This document shows, one piece after another, positions 7,415-15,178 of a DNA stretch of 64,000 nucleotides. Both the position numbers and the translations under genes were made by a program. Source of the DNA: Oceanipulchritudo coccoides (lineage in GTDB: Bacteria; Verrucomicrobiota; Verrucomicrobiia; Opitutales; Oceanipulchritudinaceae); the NCBI RefSeq assembly GCF_010500615.1, contig NZ_JAAGNX010000001.1:1-64000 (forward strand), written 5' to 3'. Numbering within the stretch: the stretch's first letter is position 1; each line of letters begins with the position of its first letter. The notes below the pieces were generated by a model that was not told the origin of the DNA, did no database searches, and was given only the letters and a program-made list of their open reading frames with translations.

Positions 7415-8343
7415 TGAAATCGTTTTTCAGCAAGTTCAAGGAGGGGCTTAAAAAATCCACCCCGACTTTCTACAAGGCATTTGGCAAGGTCGGCGGGCTC
7501 TTCAGCGGCAAGACAATCGATGCCGATACCCTCGATGAGCTCGAGGAGGCCCTCTACATGGCCGACTTCGGCGTTGAGACCACTGAGGAGATTCTTGGCG
7601 CAATCCGTGAGGCCTATCGTGAGAACAAGGAATTGCGCGGGCAGGAGGCGGCCCAAATCGGGACACATGTCCTTGAATCTGTCCTGGAGGGTTCCGAGGG
7701 GCGCATTGAGCCGGGCGCGCACAAGCCCGAGGTCATTGCCCTTATCGGAGTCAATGGTAGTGGAAAAACCACGACAACCGCTAAATTGGCCCATCTCTTC
7801 AAGGAGGATGGGCTCAAGCCGTTGGTCGGGGCCTGCGATACGTTTCGCGCCGCCGCCAATGAACAGGTCCGCACATGGTGCGAGCGGCTCGATGTCGAGC
7901 TGGTTGCCAGCCAGCACGGTGCCGACTCCGCAGCTGTCGCCTACGACGCTTACGCTGCCGCAAAAAGCCGCGGAGCGGATGTCCTGATCCTTGATACCGC
8001 TGGCCGTCTTCACAATAAGGCAAACTTGATGAAGGAGCTGCAGAAGATTCGCCGTGTCCTCCAAAAGCATGATGAGGCGGCTCCACACCACTCGTGGTTG
8101 GTCATTGATGGCAGCATTGGCAGCAATTCAATCGAGCAGGCCCGGGTTTTCCATGAGGCCTTTGGACTTACCGGGATCATCGTCACCAAGCTCGACGGGA
8201 CAAGCCGGGGCGGGGCACTTGTCGGGATTTACCGCGAGCTCAAGCTGCCCATTTACTTTGTTGGACTTGGTGAACAACCGGAGGATTTTCAACCGTTCTC
8301 AATTCATCACTACACGCATGCACTTTTTGGAGTGGAGGATTAA
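7414..8343 (+). CDS. ftsY: Signal recognition particle receptor FtsY
   Basis: A 309-residue SRP GTPase that docks ribosome-SRP complexes at the membrane. The NG domain is complete. The N domain is at about 1-95, then G1 GVNGSGKTTTTAKL (about 111), the DTFRAAANEQ box (about 140), G3 DTAGRLHNKANLM (about 194), and G4 TKLDGTSRGG (about 258). The acidic A domain of E. coli FtsY is missing; instead a short KSFFSKFKEGLKK amphipathic start may bind membrane. The ATG at 7414 overlaps the nusB stop. Confidence 0.96.
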   Translation: MKSFFSKFKEGLKKSTPTFYKAFGKVGGLFSGKTIDADTLDELEEALYMADFGVETTEEILGAIREAYRENKELRGQEAAQIGTHVLESVLEGSEGRIEPGAHKPEVIALIGVNGSGKTTTTAKLAHLFKEDGLKPLVGACDTFRAAANEQVRTWCERLDVELVASQHGADSAAVAYDAYAAAKSRGADVLILDTAGRLHNKANLMKELQKIRRVLQKHDEAAPHHSWLVIDGSIGSNSIEQARVFHEAFGLTGIIVTKLDGTSRGGALVGIYRELKLPIYFVGLGEQPEDFQPFSIHHYTHALFGVED

Positions 8344-8345
8344 TC

Positions 8346-9440
8346 ATGATTCTGGAGTCTCTTGAAGTATCCCTTGCCGAGCGGTCTTATCCGATCCACA
8401 TCGGTCGCGACCTTGGCACGTCCCTGCGGCGGTGTGTCGCTGCTGACCTGGCTGACGGACGTAAGCTTGCTGTGATCACTGACGCCAGCGTGGCGCGTGA
8501 GCAGGCCGCCTTTGTTGAACATGCCTTCGGCGACCTGCCGGTCCTGGTTCTTCCGTCAGGCGAATCGACCAAGGCCTTTCACCATCTTGAGCATTGCGCC
8601 AATTTTCTCGCTGAAGTCGGGCTCGATCGGGGTGGTCGCATCTTCGCCCTTGGGGGTGGCGTCATAGGGGACCTTGCCGGCTTCGCCGCCGCCTCGTTTT
8701 ACCGCGGAATCGGTTTTTACCAGATTCCGACTACGCTCCTCGCCATGGTCGACAGCTCTGTCGGTGGCAAGACGGGTATCAATTTGACTGCTGGCAAGAA
8801 CCTCGTCGGGGCATTTCACCAGCCACTCTGCGTCTTTGCTGATTTGGATACCCTCCTTTCTCTTCCCAAGCGCGAATTCAACGCCGGGATGGCCGAGGTG
8901 ATCAAACACGGGCTTCTGGCCGATGAAGAGCTTTTCACCCTTCTCGAATCCGGCCCGCGGCTGGAGGCCTCCAGCGAGGATCTCCCCGCCATCATCCGGC
9001 GGAATTGCGGCATCAAGGCGGGTGTCGTGAGTGCGGATGAACGTGAGGAATCCGGTCAGGGTGGCCGCGCCCTCCTCAACCTTGGACACACCTTTGGTCA
9101 CGCCATTGAGGCAGTTGCCGGATACGGGACCTACTTGCACGGTGAGGCAATCGCCATCGGTTTGGTCCTTGCCTGCCAGTTTTCTGAACGGCTTGGCAAT
9201 ATTGATTCAGCCACTGTTGATCGGGCTGTCCCCCTTCTGCAGAAATACGATTTGCCAGTCCGCCTGCGGAAGCCCCTGCCGCTCGATTCCCTGCTCGCTG
9301 CCGTCCGCAAGGATAAGAAGTCCCGGGCCGGCAGCCTCCGCTTTGTCGCTTTGGAGAAAATCGGCAAGGCCGTCACCGTCGTAGGAATTGAGCCGGGTCT
9401 GCTCGAGGAGCTCTTTGTTGGCGTTGGAGCGGCACAATAG
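8346..9440 (+). CDS. aroB: 3-dehydroquinate synthase
   Basis: Second step of the shikimate pathway: converts DAHP to 3-dehydroquinate using NAD and a divalent metal. The 364-residue length is standard. Motifs seen are LPSGE-x-TK (about 59), the NAD-binding ALGGGVIGDLAGFAAA (about 100), PTTLLAMVDSSVGGKTGIN (about 128) and the metal-site HGLLAD and LNLGHTFGHAIE (about 244). It begins two bases after the ftsY stop, so it sits at the end of the ribH-nusB-ftsY-aroB run. No terminator with a T tract directly follows. Confidence 0.96.
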   Translation: MILESLEVSLAERSYPIHIGRDLGTSLRRCVAADLADGRKLAVITDASVAREQAAFVEHAFGDLPVLVLPSGESTKAFHHLEHCANFLAEVGLDRGGRIFALGGGVIGDLAGFAAASFYRGIGFYQIPTTLLAMVDSSVGGKTGINLTAGKNLVGAFHQPLCVFADLDTLLSLPKREFNAGMAEVIKHGLLADEELFTLLESGPRLEASSEDLPAIIRRNCGIKAGVVSADEREESGQGGRALLNLGHTFGHAIEAVAGYGTYLHGEAIAIGLVLACQFSERLGNIDSATVDRAVPLLQKYDLPVRLRKPLPLDSLLAAVRKDKKSRAGSLRFVALEKIGKAVTVVGIEPGLLEELFVGVGAAQ

Positions 9441-9659
9441 CAGGTTTGCCCCCAAATAATCGGGACCGGACCTTTTGTCCGTAACCGCCTGCCGTATAGA
9501 TCTGGGTTTTAAAATAATTGTAAAAACGTCCCCATGCGCTTGACGAATTGCCCGATCTGGAGCAATTTTCCCCCAGTTCTTTAAGAATCGTTGTTCATCA
9601 CTTTCCGCTTTCTAACGCGGTGGCTCCGCTCGGAGTCATCTCAAACTGAAAACATAACC
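9441..9659. other. Intergenic leader region before a tiny ORF
   Basis: About 220 bases with no convincing gene. It contains short stems, for example CGGAC-CTTTT-GTCCG near 9470 and CTCCG-CT-CGGAG near 9625-9636. A TTGACG at about 9540 could be a -35 box, but no good -10 box stands 17 bases downstream. Together with the ORF at 9660 and the terminator at 9824, the interval reads like an independent short transcript. Confidence 0.35.
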
Positions 9660-9800
9660 ATGAACAACACGACTAAAAACACACCTAAGGGAGTTAAACC
9701 TCGCCGGGCTCGCACGCTCGCTCCGCTTTCGGAGAAGCTGGCAACCGTTCGCTCATACCCGAGCTTCGGATCCTCGGCACTGACAGGTATCCTCCGATAG
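9660..9800 (+). CDS. Possible 46-residue basic small protein
   Basis: An ATG-initiated frame of 46 codons between aroB and a strong terminator. The product is basic in its first half (KNTPKGVKPRRARTL) and ends SFGSSALTGILR, with no membrane segment or cysteine. No good ribosome-binding site precedes the ATG. The DNA also contains self-complementary stretches such as CTCCGCTTTCGGAG, so a structured noncoding RNA is a real alternative. I know no matching family. Being the only frame between two non-coding stretches and directly before the terminator is what supports it. Confidence 0.4.
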   Translation: MNNTTKNTPKGVKPRRARTLAPLSEKLATVRSYPSFGSSALTGILR

Positions 9801-9823
9801 GTGCTTCAATAGAAAATAACATG

Positions 9824-9855
9824 GGGCGGGAATCCGAAAGGGTTCCCGCCCTTTT
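9824..9855 (+). terminator. Strong intrinsic terminator
   Basis: GGGCGGGAA (9824-9832) pairs perfectly with TTCCCGCCC (9843-9851) around a 10-base loop, followed by TTTT. It ends rightward transcription of the aroB/small-ORF region just before the convergent gene at 9887. Confidence 0.9.
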
Positions 9856-9886
9856 CAGTTTCTGAATTGTCCGCCAACAGCCAAAC

Positions 9887-10768
9887 TCATCCAATTCCCC
9901 TGAGCAGGTGCCGGATCATGCTGGCTGCCTGATCCCCATAGCCACCTCCGAAAATATTGAAGTGGTTGAGGACATGGTAGAGCTGGTACAGGTCCCGCCG
10001 CCGCTCATATCCGGGATCGATGGGCCAGACAGATCCGTAGCCGTCATAAAAGGGTTTTGGAAATCCGCCAAAGAGCTCGGTCATGGCGAGGTCCGTCTCC
10101 CGGTCCCCGAAGTAGCTTGCGGGATCAAATACAACGGGTGTCCCGTCTTCAAGAAAACCGGCGTTGCCCGCCCAGGGATCGCCATGCAGGAGCGACGCCG
10201 TCGGGGAGTACGTATCAAAAAATAAATGTAGTTGCCCGATCAATACGTCCGCATCACTCAACCGGAGACCCTTCTCGCGAGCCCATTGGACCTGTGGCTG
10301 CAGACGGCATTCCGCATAGAACCCTATCCAGTCATTTTTCCATGTGTTGATTTGCCGGGTCGATCCGATCCAATTGTCCTCCTCCCATCCGAAATTTGCC
10401 TGCTGTACATGATGAAGGCGGGCAAGCTCTTTGCCCATGTTTTCCCAGCTTCCAGGATGCGCCCTGCCAATCGGAAGAAATTCGAGAACGAGGGCTGTCA
10501 TGTCATTGGAGCTGCAAACGGCAACAGGTTCCGGCACGCGGATGGTCTTTGTTTTCCCTATGGCTCGTAAAGCTGCTGCCTCCGCCTCGAAGGAGGAACG
10601 GAATGAGGGCCTGTTCTGCTTGATGAAAAAACGCCGTCCATCCGTCCCGGTGAGACACTGGGCATTATGAATACAGCCGCCGCCGAGCGAACTTGTGCCC
10701 TTGATGCGAAAGTCCGAGCCGGTGGCTTTCAAGATGGCTGCCTCGATTTCCTTGTTCATTGCCTCCAT
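9887..10768 (-). CDS. Fructosamine kinase-family protein
   Basis: A 293-residue member of the fructosamine-3-kinase / ketosamine kinase family (aminoglycoside-phosphotransferase fold), which phosphorylates sugar-lysine adducts to start deglycation. Visible are the nucleotide-loop start SSLGGGCIHNAQ (about 26), FIKQN with the conserved lysine (about 48), EFLP hinge (about 96), the catalytic LLHGDPWAGNAG (about 193) and the metal-binding FDPASYFGDRETDLAMTELFGGF (split about 213-235). ATGs at 10768 and 10759 are both possible. It is divergent from the nuclease-like gene at 10820. Confidence 0.9.
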   Translation of the reverse strand: MEAMNKEIEAAILKATGSDFRIKGTSSLGGGCIHNAQCLTGTDGRRFFIKQNRPSFRSSFEAEAAALRAIGKTKTIRVPEPVAVCSSNDMTALVLEFLPIGRAHPGSWENMGKELARLHHVQQANFGWEEDNWIGSTRQINTWKNDWIGFYAECRLQPQVQWAREKGLRLSDADVLIGQLHLFFDTYSPTASLLHGDPWAGNAGFLEDGTPVVFDPASYFGDRETDLAMTELFGGFPKPFYDGYGSVWPIDPGYERRRDLYQLYHVLNHFNIFGGGYGDQAASMIRHLLRGIG

Positions 10769-10819
10769 GAATCAATTCTAAGTGTTGCAGGAACCTCCAT
10801 TCGGGTTAAGAAAAAAGGT

Positions 10820-12301
10820 ATGAGATTTTCTTTTTCTATTCTGGCCTTGGTTATTTTTCTCACAGGCTCGCTCTCCGCCCGCGATTTCACCGTAATGGTT
10901 TATAACGTGGAGAACCTCTTTGATGTCGATGGAGTTGCGCTTTACGGCGACTACCGGCAGGGGGATGAGGGTGAGTATGGCGAGGGCCCGTTGCTCAATA
11001 AACTGGAGGGGATCCGTATCGCGCTCGCCGCCCTCAACAATGGCGACGGACCCGAAATTATCCTTTTCCAGGAGTTTGAGCTCGACCGGACCCCGTATGA
11101 TACACCGTCTGCGGAGGCCTTTCTCAAGGAAACCAAGGGTCAGGATCTGGCGGCGATCCTTGACCAAAGGAGCAACCTTCCCTCGGAGCTGCTTCTGTTG
11201 AAGTATCTCGATGATCACGGGATGGGCCCGTACCACATCGGCCAGCCGGATCCTGTTAAGTCGGAGAGCCATCCCCCGCACAAGAATGTCGTCTTCAGCA
11301 AGTTCCCACTCAACTTTGTTCGTCAACGTGATTCATATAATGCCCGCGACCTCGTCATCGCTGGAATCGATGTGGATGGACATGAATTGATTGTCCTCAA
11401 CAACCATTGGAAATCCGGCGCATCCAATGCCCGTACGGAACCGATCCGCGTGCAGAATGCCCGCGTTGTCAGGGCGGAGCTGGAAGCAATCCTCCTCCGG
11501 AACCCGTCCGCCGATGTCATCATCGCCGGTGACTTTAATTGCTACTACAACCATTCGGCAGTCTTTCAGGATCTTGAGGAAACAGCTGTGAATGATGTCC
11601 TTGGAGCAAACGGGCATGAGGTCCGGATGGTCCAGCAAGGCTCGAAGAACCTGTATAACCTCTGGTTTGAAAGTGATCCCGCTGAACGTGGCTCGGAGGT
11701 CTGGCGAGGTTATTGGGGAACGCTCATGCAGATGGTGATCACGCCGGGTCTCTATGATAACCGGGGCATCCAGTATCTGGACAACAGTTTCGATCGTCTT
11801 GCCATTCCGGGTGAGAATGTCGATACCCGATGGGGCCGGCCGATCTCATGGAGTAACTACGGAGGCGGGGCCGGCTTCTCGGACCACTTGCCGATCTACG
11901 CGCGCTTCCGTTCCATTCCCGGCGAGGGAAGCGACGGGTTTGTGGAATTGGACAATCCTTCCGATGAACCACTTTCTGCCAACCGGCCCAAGATGGATTT
12001 TGCCCGTATGAACCGGATGGCGGTGCCCCGGGTGGGTGTCCTCGTCGCCATGTCCCCGGAAGAGCGAGTCCGCGAAGTGGGGGAGCTCTTTCAGGTCGAT
12101 GCGGAGTTGGTCTCCAATCGTCCGGCCCGTATCCGCATCGGGGATCTTGAGTTGGAAGTCTACAGCCCGATTCGTGACTTGCGTGATCAGATCAATAGCA
12201 TGCAGCCGGGGGATCGATTGCGTTGCTTTGCCGACCTCGATGTCTTTCGCGGTCGCCTGCAGGTTGTCGTCCGGGATCCTTCCTGGATATATCGCGACTG
12301 A
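10820..12301 (+). CDS. Exported endonuclease/exonuclease/phosphatase-family protein with C-terminal extension
   Basis: A 493-residue product with a signal peptide (basic start, then hydrophobic to LSARD at about 20). The exo-endo-phos domain covers about residues 20-360: VMVYNVENLFD, ILFQEFE with the metal-binding Glu, LNNHWKSG, ADVIIAGDFNCYYN and FSDHLPIYARF carry the catalytic Asn, Glu, His and Asp residues. After it come about 120 residues with a short conserved-looking end (GDRLRCFADLDVFRGRLQVVV) that could be an OB-type nucleic-acid fold, suggesting a secreted DNase/RNase. Upstream in-frame codons at 10667-10819 overlap the divergent gene and lack coding character. AAAAAAGG precedes the chosen ATG. 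Confidence 0.85.
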   Translation: MRFSFSILALVIFLTGSLSARDFTVMVYNVENLFDVDGVALYGDYRQGDEGEYGEGPLLNKLEGIRIALAALNNGDGPEIILFQEFELDRTPYDTPSAEAFLKETKGQDLAAILDQRSNLPSELLLLKYLDDHGMGPYHIGQPDPVKSESHPPHKNVVFSKFPLNFVRQRDSYNARDLVIAGIDVDGHELIVLNNHWKSGASNARTEPIRVQNARVVRAELEAILLRNPSADVIIAGDFNCYYNHSAVFQDLEETAVNDVLGANGHEVRMVQQGSKNLYNLWFESDPAERGSEVWRGYWGTLMQMVITPGLYDNRGIQYLDNSFDRLAIPGENVDTRWGRPISWSNYGGGAGFSDHLPIYARFRSIPGEGSDGFVELDNPSDEPLSANRPKMDFARMNRMAVPRVGVLVAMSPEERVREVGELFQVDAELVSNRPARIRIGDLELEVYSPIRDLRDQINSMQPGDRLRCFADLDVFRGRLQVVVRDPSWIYRD

Positions 12302-12307
12302 TCCGCT

Positions 12308-12793
12308 CTACGCGGGGTCCTGCAGTTCTTCCTTCACCTTTTCCAGCAATCCCGCACAGGCGTCCTCGAGAATGTCGAGCACGCGCTCAAAGCCCTGGTC
12401 ACCTCCGTAATAGGGATCGGGCACTTCCGTTTCCGAATGATGGCGGCTGTAGTCGCACATCATCGATAACCGGGCCTTCCCGGCATGAATGGCTTGCATC
12501 GCCTTCAGGTCATTAAGGTTCTCACGATCCATCGCGATGATGTGGTCGAAGTGGTCAAAATCATCCGGCCGTACCTGGCGGGAAATGCTATCCAGTGAGT
12601 AGCCACGTTTAGCCGCGCTCTTGCGCATGCGGGCATCGGCGCGATTGCCGCTGTGGTAGCCAATGGTCCCTGCTGAGTCGCAGAGGATACTTTGCGCGAG
12701 GCCGGCATCTTCCACTTTTGCATGAAAGATGGCCTCTGCTGAGGGCGAGCGGCAGATGTTGCCCATGCAGACGAATAAAACGGATTTTGGCAT
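12308..12793 (-). CDS. Low-molecular-weight protein-tyrosine phosphatase
   Basis: A 161-residue cytoplasmic phosphatase. The P-loop VCMGNICRS provides nucleophile Cys9 and Arg15, and the general acid is Asp126 in VPDPYYGG. Length and fold match the LMW-PTP family rather than arsenate reductase, given the intact DPYY motif. It is convergent with the exported nuclease gene (six bases between ends) and divergent from the ferredoxin. No tyrosine kinase or polysaccharide operon is adjacent, so its substrate is unknown. Confidence 0.93.
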   Translation of the reverse strand: MPKSVLFVCMGNICRSPSAEAIFHAKVEDAGLAQSILCDSAGTIGYHSGNRADARMRKSAAKRGYSLDSISRQVRPDDFDHFDHIIAMDRENLNDLKAMQAIHAGKARLSMMCDYSRHHSETEVPDPYYGGDQGFERVLDILEDACAGLLEKVKEELQDPA

Positions 12794-12917
12794 GATAGTG
12801 TGGGGTTTTGCAGCGCCTCCGGAGTGATCCGGGAACGCTTAGGAGTTGAAAGCCGGTTGTTTTTGCGAATAGTGAACTTATACGCAAGCAGTCGTTGGGC
12901 CAATTAATCAATAAGTT

Positions 12918-13172
12918 ATGAGTAAAGTTACATTCAAGAAAAGTGGAGTTGAAGCAGAGTGGACCGGCGGGCAGGGGAGCCTGCTTGAACTGGCTGAAGC
13001 CAAGGGCATGGAGTTGAACTTTGGTTGTCGGATGGGGCGCTGTACCGCCTGCCAGCAGCCGTTGGTTTCCGGTGAGGTTGATTATCCCGCCGGGCATCAA
13101 GGAACGCCGGAAGACGGCAACATCCTCATGTGCTGCAGCCAGCCAAAGGGTGATGTCGTCATCGATGCCTGA
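12918..13172 (+). CDS. [2Fe-2S] plant-type ferredoxin
   Basis: An 84-residue electron carrier. Cys37, Cys42 and Cys45 (C-x4-C-x2-C) with Cys72 (or Cys73) bind the cluster. The MELNFGCRMGRCTACQ region is close to the ferredoxin domains of oxygenase and Na+-NQR-type reductases. No reductase gene is next to it. A possible promoter (TTGTTT, 16 bases, TATACG, about 12855-12882) lies in the 124-base gap shared with the divergent phosphatase gene. The following rsmE-like gene starts 26 bases after its stop and may be co-transcribed. Confidence 0.9.
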   Translation: MSKVTFKKSGVEAEWTGGQGSLLELAEAKGMELNFGCRMGRCTACQQPLVSGEVDYPAGHQGTPEDGNILMCCSQPKGDVVIDA

Positions 13173-13198
13173 GCAGCGGGCCAAGCCCGATTCCTTTT

Positions 13199-13918
13199 AT
13201 GAACCGAATCCTTTTTGAGGATCAGGCCTCTTCTTACTCGCTTGATCCGAAGGACCCGCGCTTTGAACATGTGCGCGGCGTCCTGCGAATGAAGGCAGGC
13301 GATGTGTTCGATATCGGGGTTGTCAATGGTCCCGCCGGCCGGGCGCGCATTGGCAAACTCTCCAGCACGATGATGGAGGTCGAAGTGGAGTGGGGCGACC
13401 GGCCGCCTTTGCCGCCACCCATTCATCTTCTCGTTGGGATGTGCCGCCCAGCGACTGCCCGCAAGATTCTCACAACCGCCCCAACCCTGGGTGTGCGGGA
13501 GCTGATCTTCAGCCCCTGTGGTCGGTCGGACCCCGCTTATGCCCGCTCCAGCCTCTGGGAAGGTCAGGAATGGCGCGCAAAAATCATCGAGGGCGTGGAA
13601 CAGGCCTTCGACACCTATGTGCCGCCGCTTCGGCTTCCCGCATCACTTGAAGAAGCGGGCGCATTGCTTCCGCGGGAGACTTCCAAACTCGCCCTGGATG
13701 TCTATGAAGGGTCGGAGCGACTCAGTGCCGTTTGCCTACCGCCGGACACGCCCGTTTGCCTGGCTATCGGTCCGGAACGCGGTTGGAATGCCAATGATCG
13801 ATCCCTGCTCGTGGATGCCGGCTTTCAACTGGTCTCCTTGAATGAACGCGTCCTGCGCGTGGAGACTGCCGTCGTCACTGGCCTGGCCCTACTCATGGGC
13901 AGGCTGGGGGTGCTTTGA
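13199..13918 (+). CDS. RsmE-family rRNA methyltransferase, divergent copy
   Basis: A 239-residue SPOUT-fold protein of the RsmE family (16S rRNA m3U1498 methyltransferase). The N-terminal PUA-like part has DPRFEHVRGVLRMKAGD. The knotted SAM site is recognisable as AIGPERGWNANDRSLL followed by LNERVLRVETAVV, where most RsmE proteins have IGPEGG and LG-x-RILR-ETA. A second, more canonical family member lies at 19419-20147. This copy may be specialised for another RNA site, though conserved catalytic text argues that it is active. Confidence 0.85.
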   Translation: MNRILFEDQASSYSLDPKDPRFEHVRGVLRMKAGDVFDIGVVNGPAGRARIGKLSSTMMEVEVEWGDRPPLPPPIHLLVGMCRPATARKILTTAPTLGVRELIFSPCGRSDPAYARSSLWEGQEWRAKIIEGVEQAFDTYVPPLRLPASLEEAGALLPRETSKLALDVYEGSERLSAVCLPPDTPVCLAIGPERGWNANDRSLLVDAGFQLVSLNERVLRVETAVVTGLALLMGRLGVL

Positions 13919-13929
13919 TTACCCACCCA

Positions 13930-13945
13930 TAGTCAAAATTGACTA
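13930..13945. promoter_or_regulatory. Palindromic candidate operator of hicBA
   Basis: TAGTCAA and TTGACTA form a perfect inverted repeat around AA, 64 bases before the hicB start, in an otherwise featureless 90-base gap. The right arm also provides a -35-like TTGACT. HicB antitoxins often repress their own promoter, so this is the natural site, but binding is inferred. Confidence 0.45.
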
Positions 13946-14008
13946 GAGAACTGAATTGGCGGCCGTTCTTTGCATGACAGGATTGCCAACCTAACCGAAT
14001 GCTCCATT

Positions 14009-14224
14009 ATGAATTTCATGAAGTTTACTGTGACTTTGGACCGTGATGAAGATGGAGTCTGGATTTCCGAATGTCCGGCAATTCCAGGCTGCGTCAGCCA
14101 AGGTAAAAATCGCGAGGAAGCTCTGGCCGGCATTCGCGAGGCCATTGCCGCCTGCTTGGAAGTGCGTGCGGAGCAGGGGATGCCCCTGACAGTCGAAACA
14201 AGGCAGGTTCAAGTTACCGTCTAG
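14009..14224 (+). CDS. hicB: HicB-like antitoxin
   Basis: A 71-residue protein with the HicB/UPF0150 partial RNase-H-like fold: F-VTLDRDEDGVWISECPAIPGC followed by S-GKNREEALAGIREAIAA. It would neutralise the neighbouring HicA toxin by binding it. No added helix-turn-helix or ribbon-helix-helix domain is seen after the core, so DNA binding would need the short C-terminal strand. The start could also be the ATG at 14018, and the upstream TTG at 13970 is unlikely. hicB precedes hicA by seven bases. Confidence 0.85.
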   Translation: MNFMKFTVTLDRDEDGVWISECPAIPGCVSQGKNREEALAGIREAIAACLEVRAEQGMPLTVETRQVQVTV

Positions 14225-14231
14225 CGGTCAT

Positions 14232-14456
14232 ATGCCTAAGTTGCCCAACATCAGTGGTCAGGAGGTCGTCAAGACTTTCCAAAAAGATGGGTGGGTGCTT
14301 GCCCGTCAGAAAGGCAGCCACATGGTCCTGATAAAAGACGGTTCCATGGCAACCCTTTCAGTCCCTGACCACAAGGAGGTGGCAAAAGGCACACTGCGTA
14401 GTCTGATCCGCGCCTCCGGGCTCACTGTTGAGGCTTTTCTAAAGATGACAGCTTGA
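14232..14456 (+). CDS. hicA: HicA-like mRNA interferase toxin
   Basis: A 74-residue YcfA/HicA double-stranded-RNA-binding-fold toxin, expected to cleave mRNA. The family's catalytic histidine is in QKGSHMVLIK (His31 here), and VPDHKEVAKGTLRSLIRASGL matches the C-terminal half. Length is typical. It lies directly after hicB, the reverse of the hicA-hicB order in E. coli, but hicB-first modules are common. It stops 30 bases short of the convergent rsmD gene. Confidence 0.87.
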   Translation: MPKLPNISGQEVVKTFQKDGWVLARQKGSHMVLIKDGSMATLSVPDHKEVAKGTLRSLIRASGLTVEAFLKMTA

Positions 14457-14486
14457 AAGCAGCAGGGAATCTCCGGATTTGTCCGG

Positions 14487-15053
14487 TTAGTCCACGGCCT
14501 CGAGAATCGCGATACTCGGTTCATTCGTGCCGCTCTTGCCGATCCGTCGACGGCAGCTCCAGCCAGCTGCGGGAATGGACAAGTCCCCGGGCAATTCGTA
14601 GATGAGCAGTGCCGGACCTTCGGGATTCAGTAACGCACGGGTGAGTTTCATCAATTCGGGCCCGTGACTGCGCGCTAGATCATAAGGAGGATCCATGAAA
14701 ATGAGATTAAAGCGCTCATTGGAATTGAAGCGCAGGACATCCCGGCGAATTACTTTCGTCGATACCCCTTCCGGGTTTCCCAGGCTTTTCATCACCGCCT
14801 GAATGTTCCGGGTGATCGCCTCCACCGCCCGGGGATGTTTCTCCACGAAGATCCCACCTGTCGCTCCGCGGGAGAGGGCTTCCAGTCCATAGCTGCCCGA
14901 TCCGGCAAAGAGGTCCACAAAACGCGCCTTTTCGACCTGTTCTCCCAGACTCGAAAAGACTGCCTCGCGCATGCGATCAGTCGCCGGCCGGACATGCTCC
15001 GCCCGTCCGGTTGTGATCGGAATTCCGCCTGCCTTTCCTCCGGTGATACGCAT
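14487..15053 (-). CDS. rsmD: 16S rRNA (guanine-966-N2) methyltransferase
   Basis: A 188-residue Rossmann-fold SAM-dependent methyltransferase acting on the assembling small subunit. MRITGGKAGG is the family's first strand, followed by RPATDRMREAVFSSLG, the SAM loop VDLFAGSGSYGLEALSRGA and the catalytic MDPPYDL. A TTG start at 15089 would add 12 residues. The ATG at 15053 gives the usual N-terminus and is preferred. It is divergent from the repeat-protein gene at 15179. Confidence 0.92.
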   Translation of the reverse strand: MRITGGKAGGIPITTGRAEHVRPATDRMREAVFSSLGEQVEKARFVDLFAGSGSYGLEALSRGATGGIFVEKHPRAVEAITRNIQAVMKSLGNPEGVSTKVIRRDVLRFNSNERFNLIFMDPPYDLARSHGPELMKLTRALLNPEGPALLIYELPGDLSIPAAGWSCRRRIGKSGTNEPSIAILEAVD

Positions 15054-15178
15054 TTGTCTTGAGGATGCGGGCAAGGGCCGTTCAGGCAAGTGAAGAGAGG
15101 GATTCCGGGAAATTTCTCTTTTGTGTTTCCTTCTGTCTGGAATTCCGTAAACCCGTTATTGCTTAAACCAAACTGTAA

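Noticed and set aside
10667-10819. N-terminal extension of the exported nuclease gene
   Set aside because: It overlaps the start of the divergent fructosamine-kinase-like gene and would bury the signal peptide 51 residues inside the protein.
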